64,000 nt of DNA from Bacillus sp. RO1 (GTDB lineage: Bacteria; Bacillota; Bacilli; Bacillales; Bacillaceae_I). The stretch spans positions 1-64,000 of the forward strand of contig NZ_JAAZWB010000085.1 of the NCBI RefSeq assembly GCF_012524115.1, in the 5' to 3' direction. Of this stretch, positions 25,946 through 34,052 are shown in pieces (position 1 is the first letter of the stretch; every line of letters starts with the position of its first letter). The translations under genes and the position numbers were made by a program. The notes under the pieces were generated by a model. That model did no database searches and was not told where the DNA came from. It saw only the letters and a list, made by a program, of their open reading frames with translations.

Positions 25946-27100
25946 ATGATAAATTTTTTCAAAAAACTTGATTGGTTATTGTTAACAGCTATCGTGTTGT
26001 TATGTATATACGGTTTAATCATGATTTACAGTGCCGGGATGTTGCTAGGCTATGAACTTCATGAGGACTACGCTTATTTTTTTAATCGCCAGAAAACTTG
26101 GCTGTATTTGGGAATACCTGTTTTCATTGCTGCCATCATTACTCCTTACAAATTATATGACAGATTGACTCCCTTACTGGTGGGAGGAACTTTACTTGCT
26201 TTAATACTTGTACTTGTCCCGTTTATCGGAAATGAAGTGAATGGAGCACGAAGCTGGTTTCAATTAGGAAGTATTAGTGTGCAACCTTCTGAAATTGCCA
26301 AACTAGTTATGATCATTTATTTTGCGAGGGTTTATGCAAGAAAACAGCCATATATCCATCAATTTGGTAAAGGCGTTGCCCCTCCATTGGCTGTAGTAGT
26401 GTTAGTATTTTTCCTGATTATCCTTCAACCTGATGTAGGTACGGGCTCAATGATTATCATCGCATGCGGAGCTATCCTCATATGTTCAGGGGCTAGGCTA
26501 AAACATATCCTTTTACTTGGCTCTGTAGCAGCCTTGGCGATCTTTATTCTTGCAAAAACCGCTAGTTACCGCTGGGCAAGGATTACTTCTTTCATTGATC
26601 CTTTCGGAGATGCATCAGATACAGGTTTCCAACTGGTAGAATCGTTTATCGCCATTGGCAATGGCGGACTATTAGGAAGAGGATTGGCGCAAGGGGTACA
26701 TAAGCTGGGCTATCTTCCAGAGGCTCATACAGATTTTATCCTCGCAGTTATTTCGGAGGAGCTTGGGATTTTTGGAATATTGACATTGTTTTTACTGTAT
26801 GGAATCGTACTAGTAAGAGGTGTTCGAGTTGGGGTTTCCCTAAAGGATCCCTTTGGAAAGTTATTAGCATTCGGAATCACCTTCCAAATCAGCAGTCAGG
26901 TGTTCTTTAATGCTGGGGCAGTAAGCGGATTATTGCCTATCACAGGTATCACACTTCCTTTCATCAGTTATGGAGGGTCTTCCCTGCTTATCACCATTTT
27001 TGCAGCAGGCATTTTAGTTCACCTATCGAAACATGCCACCATCGCGAGAGAAGCTAGAGAGGAGACAGAACCAACATGGGGACAGAAAATAACAAGCTAG
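25946..27100 (+). CDS. SEDS peptidoglycan glycosyltransferase, FtsW/SpoVE-like
   Basis: 384 residues, about ten membrane segments. SEDS motifs: GARSWFQLGSISVQPSEIAKL, the loop with LPEAHTDFILAVISEELG, and the C-terminal ITGITLPFISYGGSS. It should polymerise lipid II into glycan strands. The 3' end overlaps the next SEDS gene by 25 nt. No class B PBP gene, the normal partner, is adjacent. Whether it serves division, elongation or sporulation cannot be read from sequence alone. Confidence 0.92.
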   Translation: MINFFKKLDWLLLTAIVLLCIYGLIMIYSAGMLLGYELHEDYAYFFNRQKTWLYLGIPVFIAAIITPYKLYDRLTPLLVGGTLLALILVLVPFIGNEVNGARSWFQLGSISVQPSEIAKLVMIIYFARVYARKQPYIHQFGKGVAPPLAVVVLVFFLIILQPDVGTGSMIIIACGAILICSGARLKHILLLGSVAALAIFILAKTASYRWARITSFIDPFGDASDTGFQLVESFIAIGNGGLLGRGLAQGVHKLGYLPEAHTDFILAVISEELGIFGILTLFLLYGIVLVRGVRVGVSLKDPFGKLLAFGITFQISSQVFFNAGAVSGLLPITGITLPFISYGGSSLLITIFAAGILVHLSKHATIAREAREETEPTWGQKITS

Positions 27101-28242
27101 AGTATAGTCGGATAGATTATACTTTGTTATTTCTGCTGTTTTTGCTATTCATTATCAGTTTAGTAGCTGTTTATAGTGCATCGGGTCAATACTTCGTCAA
27201 TGACCCGTATTATTTCGTAAAACGGCAGATTATTTGGTACATACTCGGGGTAGGAATTATGTTTTCCATTATGTTCTTTGACTATGAACTCTTGGAAAAT
27301 CTAGCCTTACCCTTTTATTTTTTAGGAATCAGTCTTTTATTCGCTGTTCATTTATTCGGGACGGTCAGAAATGGATCCCAACGATGGATCAACCTTGGGG
27401 GATTCTTGTTACAACCTTCTGAGTTTATGAAAATTTTCCTCCTGATAGTGCTTGCAGGAGTAATCTACAAATGGGCCAAAGAAAAACATGAATTAGATAA
27501 TAAGACCCCTCTTAGTGTTGTCATTAAGATTATGGCCTATTCTCTTCCTCCCTTTGGCTTGATTCTTCTACAGCCTGATTTAGGAACAGCACTTGTTATT
27601 GGAGCCATCATGGTGACGATGATATTCATAAGCGGGACTTCCTGGAGGATACTTACCTTACTTGCAGGAACCATTATTGCTGGATTGACGACACTTGTTT
27701 ACTTGCATAACAATCATATAGAGTTGTTTTCAAAGTTTATCAAGCCTCACCAGCTTGAGCGTATTTATGGATGGTTAAGTCGAGAGGAATACGCTTCTTC
27801 CTATGGTTTTCAGCTAACGGAAGCATTGAAAGGAATAGGTTCTGGTCAAGTATCTGGAAGGGGCTTATTAGAAGGTGTTCAGTCCCAGAGCGGACGGATA
27901 CCGGAAGTTCAGACAGACTTCATATTTGCCCTTATTGGAGAGGAATTCGGATTTATCGGCGCAACTCTTGTAATCTCTATTTACTTCATCATGATCTATC
28001 GCTTGATCATTATTGCCATAAGCTGTGATAACCCATACGGTACTTATTTGGTGACAGGGGTCATTGGTCTATTGGCATTTCAAATATTTCAAAACATTGC
28101 CATGACCATTGGCTTAATGCCAATTACAGGCCTTGCCCTTCCGTTTATGAGTTACGGAGGAAGTGCGCTATTAACAAATATGATAGCCATGGGAATTGTC
28201 ATGAGTGTTAAATTCAGAACGAAGCGATTTATGTTTGACTAG
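27076..28242 (+). CDS. SEDS peptidoglycan glycosyltransferase, RodA-like
   Basis: 388 residues with the same motifs in diverged form: GSQRWINLGGFLLQPSEFMKI, VQTDFIFALIGEEFGFIGA, ITGLALPFMSYGGS. It is clearly a paralogue of the upstream gene, closer to RodA/YwcF in the VQTDF loop. Translation starts inside the upstream gene (GAGGAGAC before the ATG), so the two are probably coupled and made in similar amounts. Confidence 0.92.
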   Translation: MGTENNKLEYSRIDYTLLFLLFLLFIISLVAVYSASGQYFVNDPYYFVKRQIIWYILGVGIMFSIMFFDYELLENLALPFYFLGISLLFAVHLFGTVRNGSQRWINLGGFLLQPSEFMKIFLLIVLAGVIYKWAKEKHELDNKTPLSVVIKIMAYSLPPFGLILLQPDLGTALVIGAIMVTMIFISGTSWRILTLLAGTIIAGLTTLVYLHNNHIELFSKFIKPHQLERIYGWLSREEYASSYGFQLTEALKGIGSGQVSGRGLLEGVQSQSGRIPEVQTDFIFALIGEEFGFIGATLVISIYFIMIYRLIIIAISCDNPYGTYLVTGVIGLLAFQIFQNIAMTIGLMPITGLALPFMSYGGSALLTNMIAMGIVMSVKFRTKRFMFD

Positions 28243-28246
28243 GCAC

Positions 28247-28282
28247 CAACATCTCATCTTTTAATAGGTGAGATGTTTTTTG
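28247..28282 (+). terminator. Terminator of the SEDS pair
   Basis: Stem AACATCTCA/TGAGATGTT with six T just after the stop codon. Confidence 0.9.
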
Positions 28283-28316
28283 TTTAGTTTAATGATTGAT
28301 AGATTGGAGTTTCCAG

Positions 28317-28443
28317 CTGGTGATTGGAGCAAATGGCGAAGACTCCTGCGGGAGAATAGCGGTAGCTTGAGACCCCACAGGCGAAGCCGAGGAAGCTCAA
28401 GCACCGCCCTTAGGAAAGCGAAGCCATTTGCGGAAATCAACAG
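28317..28443 (+). repeat. Dispersed structured repeat, copy 3
   Basis: Near-consensus copy. Outer pairing GATTGGAGCAAATGGC with GCCATTTGCGGAAATC, hairpin CTCCTGCGGGAG, and a second stem GCGGTAGCTTGAG/CTCAAGCACCGC. It lies in the gap between the SEDS terminator and the gas-vesicle terminator and contains no gene. Confidence 0.92.
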
Positions 28444-28471
28444 CGGTGTTTAACAGATTTTTATTGAAATA

Positions 28472-28506
28472 GAAAAAAACAGTGCTTCTCTTTTAAAACA
28501 CTGTCC
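28472..28506 (-). terminator. Terminator of the gas-vesicle operon
   Basis: Minus-strand stem ACAGTG/CACTGT with a 14-nt loop followed by seven T, shortly after the gvpJ stop. Confidence 0.75.
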
Positions 28507-28532
28507 AAACTGATTTATGAAAGTATAATAGC

Positions 28533-28835
28533 TTATTCCTTTGGTGCTTCCAACCGCTTCTCCAACTGATCAATCCGCTCCAACAACTTCTGATTCTGCT
28601 CCTGTAGCTCCTGATTCACACCCCTTGAAGAAAAATAAGGATCTGTTTCCCACCAATCCATCCCAATCTCCTTCGCCTTATCTACTGATGCCACAAGCAA
28701 TCGAATCTTAATAGTCAATAATTCCACATCAGCAAGCCCTATTTTGATATCCCCAGCGATTACTACACCTTTATCGAGTATTTTTTCAAGTACTTCCACC
28801 AGGTTACTGGAGTTTGAAGGTGTTTGCATTGACAT
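28533..28835 (-). CDS. gvpJ: Gas vesicle protein GvpJ
   Basis: About 100 residues from ATG 28835 (AAGGAG at 9 nt). It belongs to the GvpA/J/M family: [46 protein letters not shown] matches the shell-protein core, but a long hydrophilic coiled-coil tail (QELQEQNQKLLERIDQLEKRLE) replaces the short GvpA end. GvpJ is a minor, essential component thought to nucleate the shell or tips. It is the last gene of the cluster; gvpT and gvpU of B. megaterium are absent downstream. Confidence 0.9.
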   Translation of the reverse strand: MSMQTPSNSSNLVEVLEKILDKGVVIAGDIKIGLADVELLTIKIRLLVASVDKAKEIGMDWWETDPYFSSRGVNQELQEQNQKLLERIDQLEKRLEAPKE

Positions 28836-28864
28836 ATATAACAGCTCCTTCACAGGCTAAAAAA

Positions 28865-29149
28865 TTATAGTAGATTCCCCAGCGGTCCCAAATTAATGTT
28901 CAAATCCTCATCATCTAAGTCGAAAATCTCCTTAAGGTCCTCCATTTTCAATTCCAGGTTCATCAATGCCGTCCCAAGCTTTTCAATCTCCTCATCTGTC
29001 AAATTGCCACTATCCACTCTTCTTAGTGCATGCCGCTCTATCAGTTGACGCAATAATTCTATTATCGTCAGGACAAGCTGTGATAGCCCTTGCTCCACAT
29101 TATCTGGGTCTAATTGGATCCTGCCGCTCTTTTCTGGTCTATGCTCCAT
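28865..29149 (-). CDS. gvpK: Gas vesicle protein GvpK
   Basis: 94 residues, helical. The family core is DPDNVEQGLSQLVLTIIELLRQLIERHALRRVDSGNLTDEEIEKLG. GvpK is an accessory protein required for vesicle formation. ATG start with GAGGAGG at 7 nt; it overlaps gvpS by 40 nt, implying coupled translation. Confidence 0.93.
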   Translation of the reverse strand: MEHRPEKSGRIQLDPDNVEQGLSQLVLTIIELLRQLIERHALRRVDSGNLTDEEIEKLGTALMNLELKMEDLKEIFDLDDEDLNINLGPLGNLL

Positions 29150-29364
29150 TTCGCTTCCTCCTCACCGATTATTTTTCGTTCATTGGATTCCATCAGTTTA
29201 TCTACTGATGTGATAAGTAAACGCAGATCCAAGTAAATCAAATCAATGTCCGCGATGGAGATGATAAGCTCCCCTCTTAGCACGACACCCTTATCCAAAA
29301 TGACATCTAAAATGTCCAGCAAAGAAACATCCTGATTAGGGTTTACTCCATATTGCGTCGGCAT
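29110..29364 (-). CDS. gvpS: Gas vesicle protein GvpS (GvpA/J family)
   Basis: 84 residues from ATG 29364 (AAGGAAGGG upstream; the frame is open earlier without a good ribosome site). The GvpA-like core is DVSLLDILDVILDKGVVLRGELIISIADIDLIYLDLRLLITSVDKL. In the B. megaterium order the gene between gvpL and gvpK is gvpS, a minor shell-like component, which is why I use that name. Confidence 0.88.
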   Translation of the reverse strand: MPTQYGVNPNQDVSLLDILDVILDKGVVLRGELIISIADIDLIYLDLRLLITSVDKLMESNERKIIGEEEAKWSIDQKRAAGSN

Positions 29365-29383
29365 CTTGTTCCCTTCCTTCTGA

Positions 29384-30205
29384 CTATAAGTTTGCAAAAT
29401 GATAACATGGCCACGGACCGGTATATTCCAATGTGAAACCAAGATTCTTGTACTCTTCCTGAAGGTGTTTAACTTGGTGTAAAAAGGTATCTCTCTTATT
29501 TTTATTTAATAGATAAATGCCGTTCCAATTCATATCTTGCTTTCTACCGGACATTTCTTGGCTCCAGTTTTTCTTCACATCTGACTTTGCGCACAAGCCG
29601 CTCAAACTTTCATGAATTTCATCACACTTACTTCTTTTTACATTTACAACGGCTTCTTCTAATTTTTGCTTCCATTTTTTCCGTTCAAAAAACTGCCTAC
29701 CTGGACTTAGTGATTCGATTGCTTTTTCTTGTTCTTTGATGTCGGAGGAGTGCTCGGCTACTTCTTCTTTGATTTTCTTATCGTCACAATAAATTTTTAA
29801 ATTCCACTCTTCTTTTTGTGAAATATTCTCGAAAAGCTGGTGGAACTTAAGATCCTCAGACTCTATTGTTCTAGCTAAATTCTGTTCACTTTTGTAAATG
29901 GTACAGAACTTCAGTGGGATAAGTGTATAGCTGTTATGGAGCTGTTCAAGAGTTTCATGATGATGCAAAGCTTTAGCTTTCAACCATTCCATATCATGAT
30001 TGACCTTATCTTCAATAATCTCTTCTGAGAATTCCCCTTCATCAATTTCACATAGGATTGCTGTCACTTCTCCCATATGTTTCTCATATAAGTGATGTCG
30101 TCCATCAATTCCAGCCAATGGCATCAGCGGGTTATCTTTTAATTCTTTTGTAGGCACTAATCCGTATAAATAAAACAAAGACTTGTCTGTTTTTGTTTCT
30201 GTCAT
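29384..30205 (-). CDS. gvpL: Gas vesicle protein GvpL (GvpL/F family)
   Basis: 273 residues, GvpL/GvpF superfamily: an opening beta-strand FYLYGLVP, the central LHHHETLEQLHNSYTLIPLKFCTIYKSEQN and a terminal FTLEYTGPWPCYHFANL. These proteins help chaperone shell subunits during assembly. It starts 2 nt after gvpG and ends 20 nt before gvpS. Confidence 0.92.
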   Translation of the reverse strand: MTETKTDKSLFYLYGLVPTKELKDNPLMPLAGIDGRHHLYEKHMGEVTAILCEIDEGEFSEEIIEDKVNHDMEWLKAKALHHHETLEQLHNSYTLIPLKFCTIYKSEQNLARTIESEDLKFHQLFENISQKEEWNLKIYCDDKKIKEEVAEHSSDIKEQEKAIESLSPGRQFFERKKWKQKLEEAVVNVKRSKCDEIHESLSGLCAKSDVKKNWSQEMSGRKQDMNWNGIYLLNKNKRDTFLHQVKHLQEEYKNLGFTLEYTGPWPCYHFANL

Positions 30206-30207
30206 GT

Positions 30208-30471
30208 TCAGCCACCCCCATTTCTTCTCTTCAAGTCTTCAAACATTCGCTGTTCCCGAAGCTTGGCCACTTCGTAACGCTGCAGTAGTTCTTCTTCTTG
30301 TGCATGATATTCTTCTTCTGTAATTTCATCTGTTTCTATTAACATTTCTAATTGAACCAATTGCTTCTGGATATGATCAATATCATACATTTCCCGGTCC
30401 ACTTCTTCTTTTATTTTTTCCCCGAGTTTTACTAACACACCCATTGGGCCAGTAAGAAGTTTATGGATCAT
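30208..30471 (-). CDS. gvpG: Gas vesicle protein GvpG
   Basis: 87 residues, small and highly charged with a helical centre (IDHIQKQLVQLEMLIETDEITEEEYHAQEEELLQRYE) after an opening LLTGPMGVLVKLGEKI. GvpG is an essential accessory protein of unknown mechanism, always next to gvpF/gvpL. Its ATG overlaps the gvpF stop by one base. Confidence 0.92.
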   Translation of the reverse strand: MIHKLLTGPMGVLVKLGEKIKEEVDREMYDIDHIQKQLVQLEMLIETDEITEEEYHAQEEELLQRYEVAKLREQRMFEDLKRRNGGG

Positions 30472-31232
30472 TAAGCTTCCTTCGCCTTCAATTTAATATC
30501 AATGAAATTGTAAGCAGGCCATGGACCGGTATATTTAAATTCAACTTTGTCCTGCCACTTTTCATAGATTTTGTTTACCAATTCATCAAACTCTTCTTCA
30601 TGGTCTCTGTCTATTAAGAAGCTTGCGTTGATTAGCATCTTGCCTCCAATTGTTTCATTTTGTTTTGCAGAAACTGCTTTTTCCGCTAGTGGCAAGAAAA
30701 CTTCCTGCATGCAGATTTGCATCTTTTCCTTCATGAACTTCTGGGCCATATCTCCAAGTTCAATTCGTTCATAATAGGAAGCAGCTTCTGACTTGCCGCT
30801 GATTTTTTCCTTTAGCTTCATCGCTTTTTGGTTCTTATTGATTTCAGCTTTCAACCAATTTTCCTTGCCAATTATTTTCAGGCCTACTTCTATCTTGTTT
30901 TCTATTTTTTTATAGATGTCTTGAAGCTCTGAGTATAGTGATTTCATCAAGAATTCAACATCTGCCTCTGTTTCAAACACATTCCCAAAGCTCATTGGGA
31001 TGACCGTCGTTTTTTCCATCAGGAAAGACACAGCATTCTGGTGTGTTAATAGGTTTTCCTTTTTAGGATGATAGATTTTGATAGGAGCCTTTGTGACCAC
31101 CATAGAGAACTCCTTGTGATCAATAGTCAGAAGCTGTCTGGTCTTCCCCTCCATCACCACTTCTCCTAAATTCATTTCCTTGGAATCTTTTGGTATGACA
31201 CAAAACGTATAATAGCCAAGGTTATTTTCCAT
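30471..31232 (-). CDS. gvpF: Gas vesicle protein GvpF (GvpL/F family)
   Basis: About 253 residues from ATG 31232 (GGAGG at 8 nt). Family motifs: YYTFCVIPKDS, a central LTHQNAVSFLMEKTTVIPMSFGNVF, and a terminal VEFKYTGPWPAYNFIDIKLK. In other systems GvpF binds the shell protein directly and sits at the gas-facing side. It overlaps the end of gvpN by 11 nt. Confidence 0.92.
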   Translation of the reverse strand: MENNLGYYTFCVIPKDSKEMNLGEVVMEGKTRQLLTIDHKEFSMVVTKAPIKIYHPKKENLLTHQNAVSFLMEKTTVIPMSFGNVFETEADVEFLMKSLYSELQDIYKKIENKIEVGLKIIGKENWLKAEINKNQKAMKLKEKISGKSEAASYYERIELGDMAQKFMKEKMQICMQEVFLPLAEKAVSAKQNETIGGKMLINASFLIDRDHEEEFDELVNKIYEKWQDKVEFKYTGPWPAYNFIDIKLKAKEA

Positions 31233-32136
31233 TTGCATTCCCTCCAAAGGCTTTCTTAAATTCTTGAGTTATAAGAGATAAAGACCTTGATTGCTTTTCG
31301 TATTCCATCCCTTTATGGACGGAATGCAACAGTACGTCTACACAAAGTTGTTTGAACTCCTCATTTTCGGTGCTCTTCTCCATTTCTTTTTGCTTCGAAA
31401 TGGTTGCAATCATGATGGCAGCACGGATACCTGGTGCATGCTTGCCTTTATTCAAGCATTTGTCTCTAAGAGCTGAAATGAAATTAGTAATCTGTATGGC
31501 TTCCTCTTCTGATATATCTACCTTCTGCTTCAAAATCTCCGTTTCTGCATTTTTCTCCATATATCCAAGTTCCAAGGTAATCATTCGGTCCAGCAATGCA
31601 TCCTGTGTTTTGTGCACGCCTGCATATTCAGCAGGATTGCTCGTAAAAATGATGGAGAAATCCTCATGAACTTTCACCCACTTCTCTTCGTGCTTGGACC
31701 CATATAAGGGAAGAACTCCCTCTTCGATAACCGATAAGAAAAGATTGTTTGTTTCAGGTTTGGACCGTGTAAATTCATCGTAGATAAGTGTATATCCGTT
31801 TTTTACCGCTTCCAATAATAGCCCTTCCTGGAAAGACTCTTTCATTGTTTCTTCCTTTTTCATGACCGAGCGGACATAATTATCCACTAATAGCTTCTTG
31901 GTGTATCCGTTAAAGTCTCCTAGCAGATCTGCATTGGTCATTTCTTCATGCCCTTGCAGTACCACCACCGGCCTCTCAAGTTGTCTGGCAACATGGAGTG
32001 CCATGGATGTCTTTCCTACTCCAGTCGGTCCAGTAAAATGGACGGGGAAACCATTTTTTAAGTAGTCTAACGTTCTAGAAGAAATCTCCTCTACCTTAGC
32101 ATGTGTCACAATCTCCTTCTCCAGCTGTTTGTTCAT
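31222..32136 (-). CDS. gvpN: Gas vesicle ATPase GvpN
   Basis: 304 residues, an AAA+ (MoxR-like) ATPase: Walker A GPTGVGKTS (36-44), Walker B LIYDEFTR, and sensor region IIFTSNPAEYAGVH. GvpN hydrolyses ATP to drive growth of the vesicle shell. ATG start with GGAGG at 9 nt. Confidence 0.95.
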   Translation of the reverse strand: MNKQLEKEIVTHAKVEEISSRTLDYLKNGFPVHFTGPTGVGKTSMALHVARQLERPVVVLQGHEEMTNADLLGDFNGYTKKLLVDNYVRSVMKKEETMKESFQEGLLLEAVKNGYTLIYDEFTRSKPETNNLFLSVIEEGVLPLYGSKHEEKWVKVHEDFSIIFTSNPAEYAGVHKTQDALLDRMITLELGYMEKNAETEILKQKVDISEEEAIQITNFISALRDKCLNKGKHAPGIRAAIMIATISKQKEMEKSTENEEFKQLCVDVLLHSVHKGMEYEKQSRSLSLITQEFKKAFGGNANGK

Positions 32137-32164
32137 ATCCTACTACCTCCATTGCAAATGGCCC

Positions 32165-32425
32165 TTACTCATTGTTCAAATCTATGGAACTTCTTGAACG
32201 TAAGCTCCTTCGATTATATGATTCTACTTCCATGTCTTTATTAAGTTTGGCATGATAAACACCAACCATTTGGTCTTTGGCATATGCCTTCATGTATTCT
32301 TTTTCTTCTATTACTTCTACAACAACGTCCCAGCCATGGTCAGTAGGCTGCACAGCTGTGATCTTATATGGAGGTTTTACGAACTCCGTAAAAAAATCTG
32401 TTACCTCTTTCAACACCTTCTTCAT
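32165..32425 (-). CDS. gvpR: Gas vesicle protein GvpR (GvpO family)
   Basis: About 86 residues if started at ATG 32425. A TTG at 32431 is also possible and fits the RBS AAAGGTGG better. The long upstream in-frame extension runs through a hairpin and is not expected to be translated. The core KVLKEVTDFFTEFVKPPYKITAVQPTDHGWDVVVEVIEEKEYM and the terminal YNRRSLRSRS match GvpO. B. megaterium uses the name gvpR for the gene between gvpB and gvpN. Confidence 0.83.
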   Translation of the reverse strand: MKKVLKEVTDFFTEFVKPPYKITAVQPTDHGWDVVVEVIEEKEYMKAYAKDQMVGVYHAKLNKDMEVESYNRRSLRSRSSIDLNNE

Positions 32426-32462
32426 GCTCAATGCCAACCCCACCTTTATGGAAAATGGAACA

Positions 32463-32485
32463 AAGGCACATGTAATATGTGCCTT
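32463..32485 (-). terminator. Intra-operon hairpin between gvpB and gvpR
   Basis: Perfect 9-bp stem AAGGCACAT/ATGTGCCTT with a 5-nt loop, followed on the minus strand by TGTTCCATTTTCC. It is a weak terminator or 3'-end stabiliser placed just after the shell gene. Confidence 0.7.
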
Positions 32486-32512
32486 GATTCCCAAGTATTC
32501 ATTTATCAACTT

Positions 32513-32773
32513 TTATGCATTTTGACGTTCTGTAGATTGTCCGGATAAGTGAAATTCTCCGTCCATTAGGTCATCTCTTAATAATCCAACTGCTTCTGCA
32601 TAGCGCAACCATGTATCCACACTGGCGATTACTACGCGCGCTTCCACTGTGATCAGTTCAATTCCAACAAGGGATACACGTGCATAGACGTCAATGACGA
32701 CACCCTTGTCTAAAATTCTATCGATTACTTCTGCAAGACTGGATCCATCCGTACTTTTTTGGATAGCTGCCAT
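32513..32773 (-). CDS. gvpB: Gas vesicle structural protein GvpB (GvpA family)
   Basis: 86 residues. The shell core is nearly consensus: [53 protein letters not shown]. This amphipathic strand-turn-strand protein forms the ribs of the gas vesicle wall. It is the only clear major shell gene in the window; B. megaterium has a second copy (gvpA) at the head of its cluster, missing here. It follows gvpQ by a single base. Confidence 0.96.
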   Translation of the reverse strand: MAAIQKSTDGSSLAEVIDRILDKGVVIDVYARVSLVGIELITVEARVVIASVDTWLRYAEAVGLLRDDLMDGEFHLSGQSTERQNA

Positions 32774-32774
32774 T

Positions 32775-33194
32775 TTACTTCACTCCTTTAATGTCACTCA
32801 CATTTTGGATTTGATCGCTTCGTTTCACGGAATTCATTCCATTTAAATCATCTGCCCTTTTCACATTTGAATAGGATTTGATTCCACTGGAACGACTTCC
32901 CTTTCCGACTTTTTCTTGAAAGCTTTCACCTGCATATTTTACTTCCTTCAATCGATCTTTCACCTTTAACAGCGAGTCTTGCACTTTTCCCTGGATGTCC
33001 TTTGCCTTGCTGTGAACCTTGTCTGCAAACTGATCCGTTGAATCATCTAAATTATCTGAAAATTCATTAACCTCCTTTTGCATCTTGTTCTTTGTTTTTT
33101 CCTTCTTATAAACTAGATATTGTTCCGTGGCTTCTTTTTTAGCTTTCTTTAACAGTTTCTTCTTCAGTTCCTTCAGGTTGCTGGTCCCCTTCAT
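32775..33194 (-). CDS. gvpQ: Gas vesicle-associated protein GvpQ
   Basis: 139 residues, very rich in Lys, Asp, Ser and Val, predicted helical coiled coil ([42 protein letters not shown]) with a polar tail. The gene lies between gvpP and gvpB as in B. megaterium. The function is unknown and it is not needed for minimal vesicle assembly elsewhere. It overlaps gvpP by 56 nt with a weak ribosome site, so coupled translation is likely. Confidence 0.82.
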   Translation of the reverse strand: MKGTSNLKELKKKLLKKAKKEATEQYLVYKKEKTKNKMQKEVNEFSDNLDDSTDQFADKVHSKAKDIQGKVQDSLLKVKDRLKEVKYAGESFQEKVGKGSRSSGIKSYSNVKRADDLNGMNSVKRSDQIQNVSDIKGVK

Positions 33195-33333
33195 CTCGCC
33201 GAAAAAATTTCATCACCTTATTGCGACGCTCTTTCTTAAATAGTAAAGCAGAGCTTGCTGCTACTCCCCCGACAACTGCCCCTGTTACCCACTTGCTTTT
33301 ACTAAGTTGCATGGCACTATTTTTTACACTCAT
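33139..33333 (-). CDS. gvpP: Gas vesicle-associated protein GvpP
   Basis: 64 residues. A short polar start, one Ala/Gly-rich hydrophobic segment (WVTGAVVGGVAASSALLF), a basic patch (KKERRNKVMKFFRR) and an acidic tail: YtxH-like small membrane protein. It is first in the cluster; AAAGGAGTGG precedes the ATG. Assigned as gvpP from position. Confidence 0.78.
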   Translation of the reverse strand: MSVKNSAMQLSKSKWVTGAVVGGVAASSALLFKKERRNKVMKFFRRDEGDQQPEGTEEETVKES

Positions 33334-33344
33334 TTACATCCACT

Positions 33345-33400
33345 CCTTTAAAAGATTTTTATTCTGTTTCAGGTTATATTCACTCTCTGTCTCATCTTTA
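33345..33400 (-). promoter_or_regulatory. Possible sigma-B-like promoter of the gas-vesicle operon
   Basis: On the minus strand GTTTAA is followed after 14 nt by GTGAAT, against the SigB pattern GTTTAA-N12-15-GGGWAW. The -35 is exact, the -10 only partial. Treat as a candidate. Confidence 0.25.
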
Positions 33401-33485
33401 AACAAAAATCAGGAAAAAGGGTACTATTCCCTACAGATTTAGTAATTGATTCCTTGAGTGGGAACTTTTCTTTTCTTGCCAGAAA

Positions 33486-33510
33486 TAAAAAAAACCGGGC
33501 AAGGCCCGGT
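33486..33510 (-). terminator. Terminator upstream of the gas-vesicle operon
   Basis: Minus-strand ACCGGGCC-TT-GCCCGGT-type stem followed by eight or more T. It ends transcripts coming from the YueH-like gene and insulates the gvp promoter. Confidence 0.85.
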
Positions 33511-33587
33511 GCTTTAATAGTTATAAAACTTTAGTTATCGGTTAGTCACCGCTGTTGATTCGGGGAATTTTTCCTTCCCATAAAAAT

Positions 33588-33662
33588 TATTTAATCCAAC
33601 TTTTCATTTTATTGTCCAACTTGCAATTATATTAGCCACTTTTTCATTTTATTGTCCACTTT
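33588..33662. repeat. Degenerate 20-bp repeat, four units
   Basis: Four AT-rich units (ATTTAATCCAACT, TTATTGTCCAACT, ATATTAGCCACT, TTATTGTCCACT) recur every 20-21 bp. Units 2 and 4 share an 18-bp identity, TTTTCATTTTATTGTCCA, exactly 39-40 bp apart. No gene is seen between 33334 and 33739. Confidence 0.7.
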
Positions 33663-33739
33663 ACGCCATATAAATGCCATTCGACACACATCGACACATT
33701 CAATATTGAAGAAACTCACAGACAGCTAACAGGCATTTT

Positions 33740-33982
33740 TTACATTTCACGGACCCATTGGACAAGCTTTAGGGATAAATGGGTAACATCCTCTGCAGAA
33801 TCTAACACAGATTGGAACTCTGCCTTAAGCCTCTTCGTCAAACTCGTATTATCCTCCTCATACGGAATGATAGTAGACCATTTAATAGATGGAATCGCAA
33901 TCAATGTATGTTCCTCTTTTTTATTCTCATGTATATACACGCTAACAGTATCAACCTCTAAATTCGCTTTTCTAATCTTCAT
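33740..33982 (-). CDS. YueH-like small protein
   Basis: 80 residues, no signal or membrane segment. Opening MKIRKANLEVDTVSVYIHENKKEEHTLIAIP then a helical C-terminus ending LVQWVREM. This resembles the YueH family of Bacillus, function unknown; I identify it from memory of pattern only. AGGACG precedes the ATG. It is alone, with the terminator about 230 bp downstream. Confidence 0.6.
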   Translation of the reverse strand: MKIRKANLEVDTVSVYIHENKKEEHTLIAIPSIKWSTIIPYEEDNTSLTKRLKAEFQSVLDSAEDVTHLSLKLVQWVREM

Positions 33983-34052
33983 GCAGAAACGTCCTCCTAA
34001 ACTTTATAGTTCATATTTTAGCGAGGCTAAGTAAAATATTCAACCACGTCAT

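Noticed and set aside
28268-28453. 61-residue ORF after the SEDS genes
   Set aside because: It is a reading of dispersed repeat copy 3.
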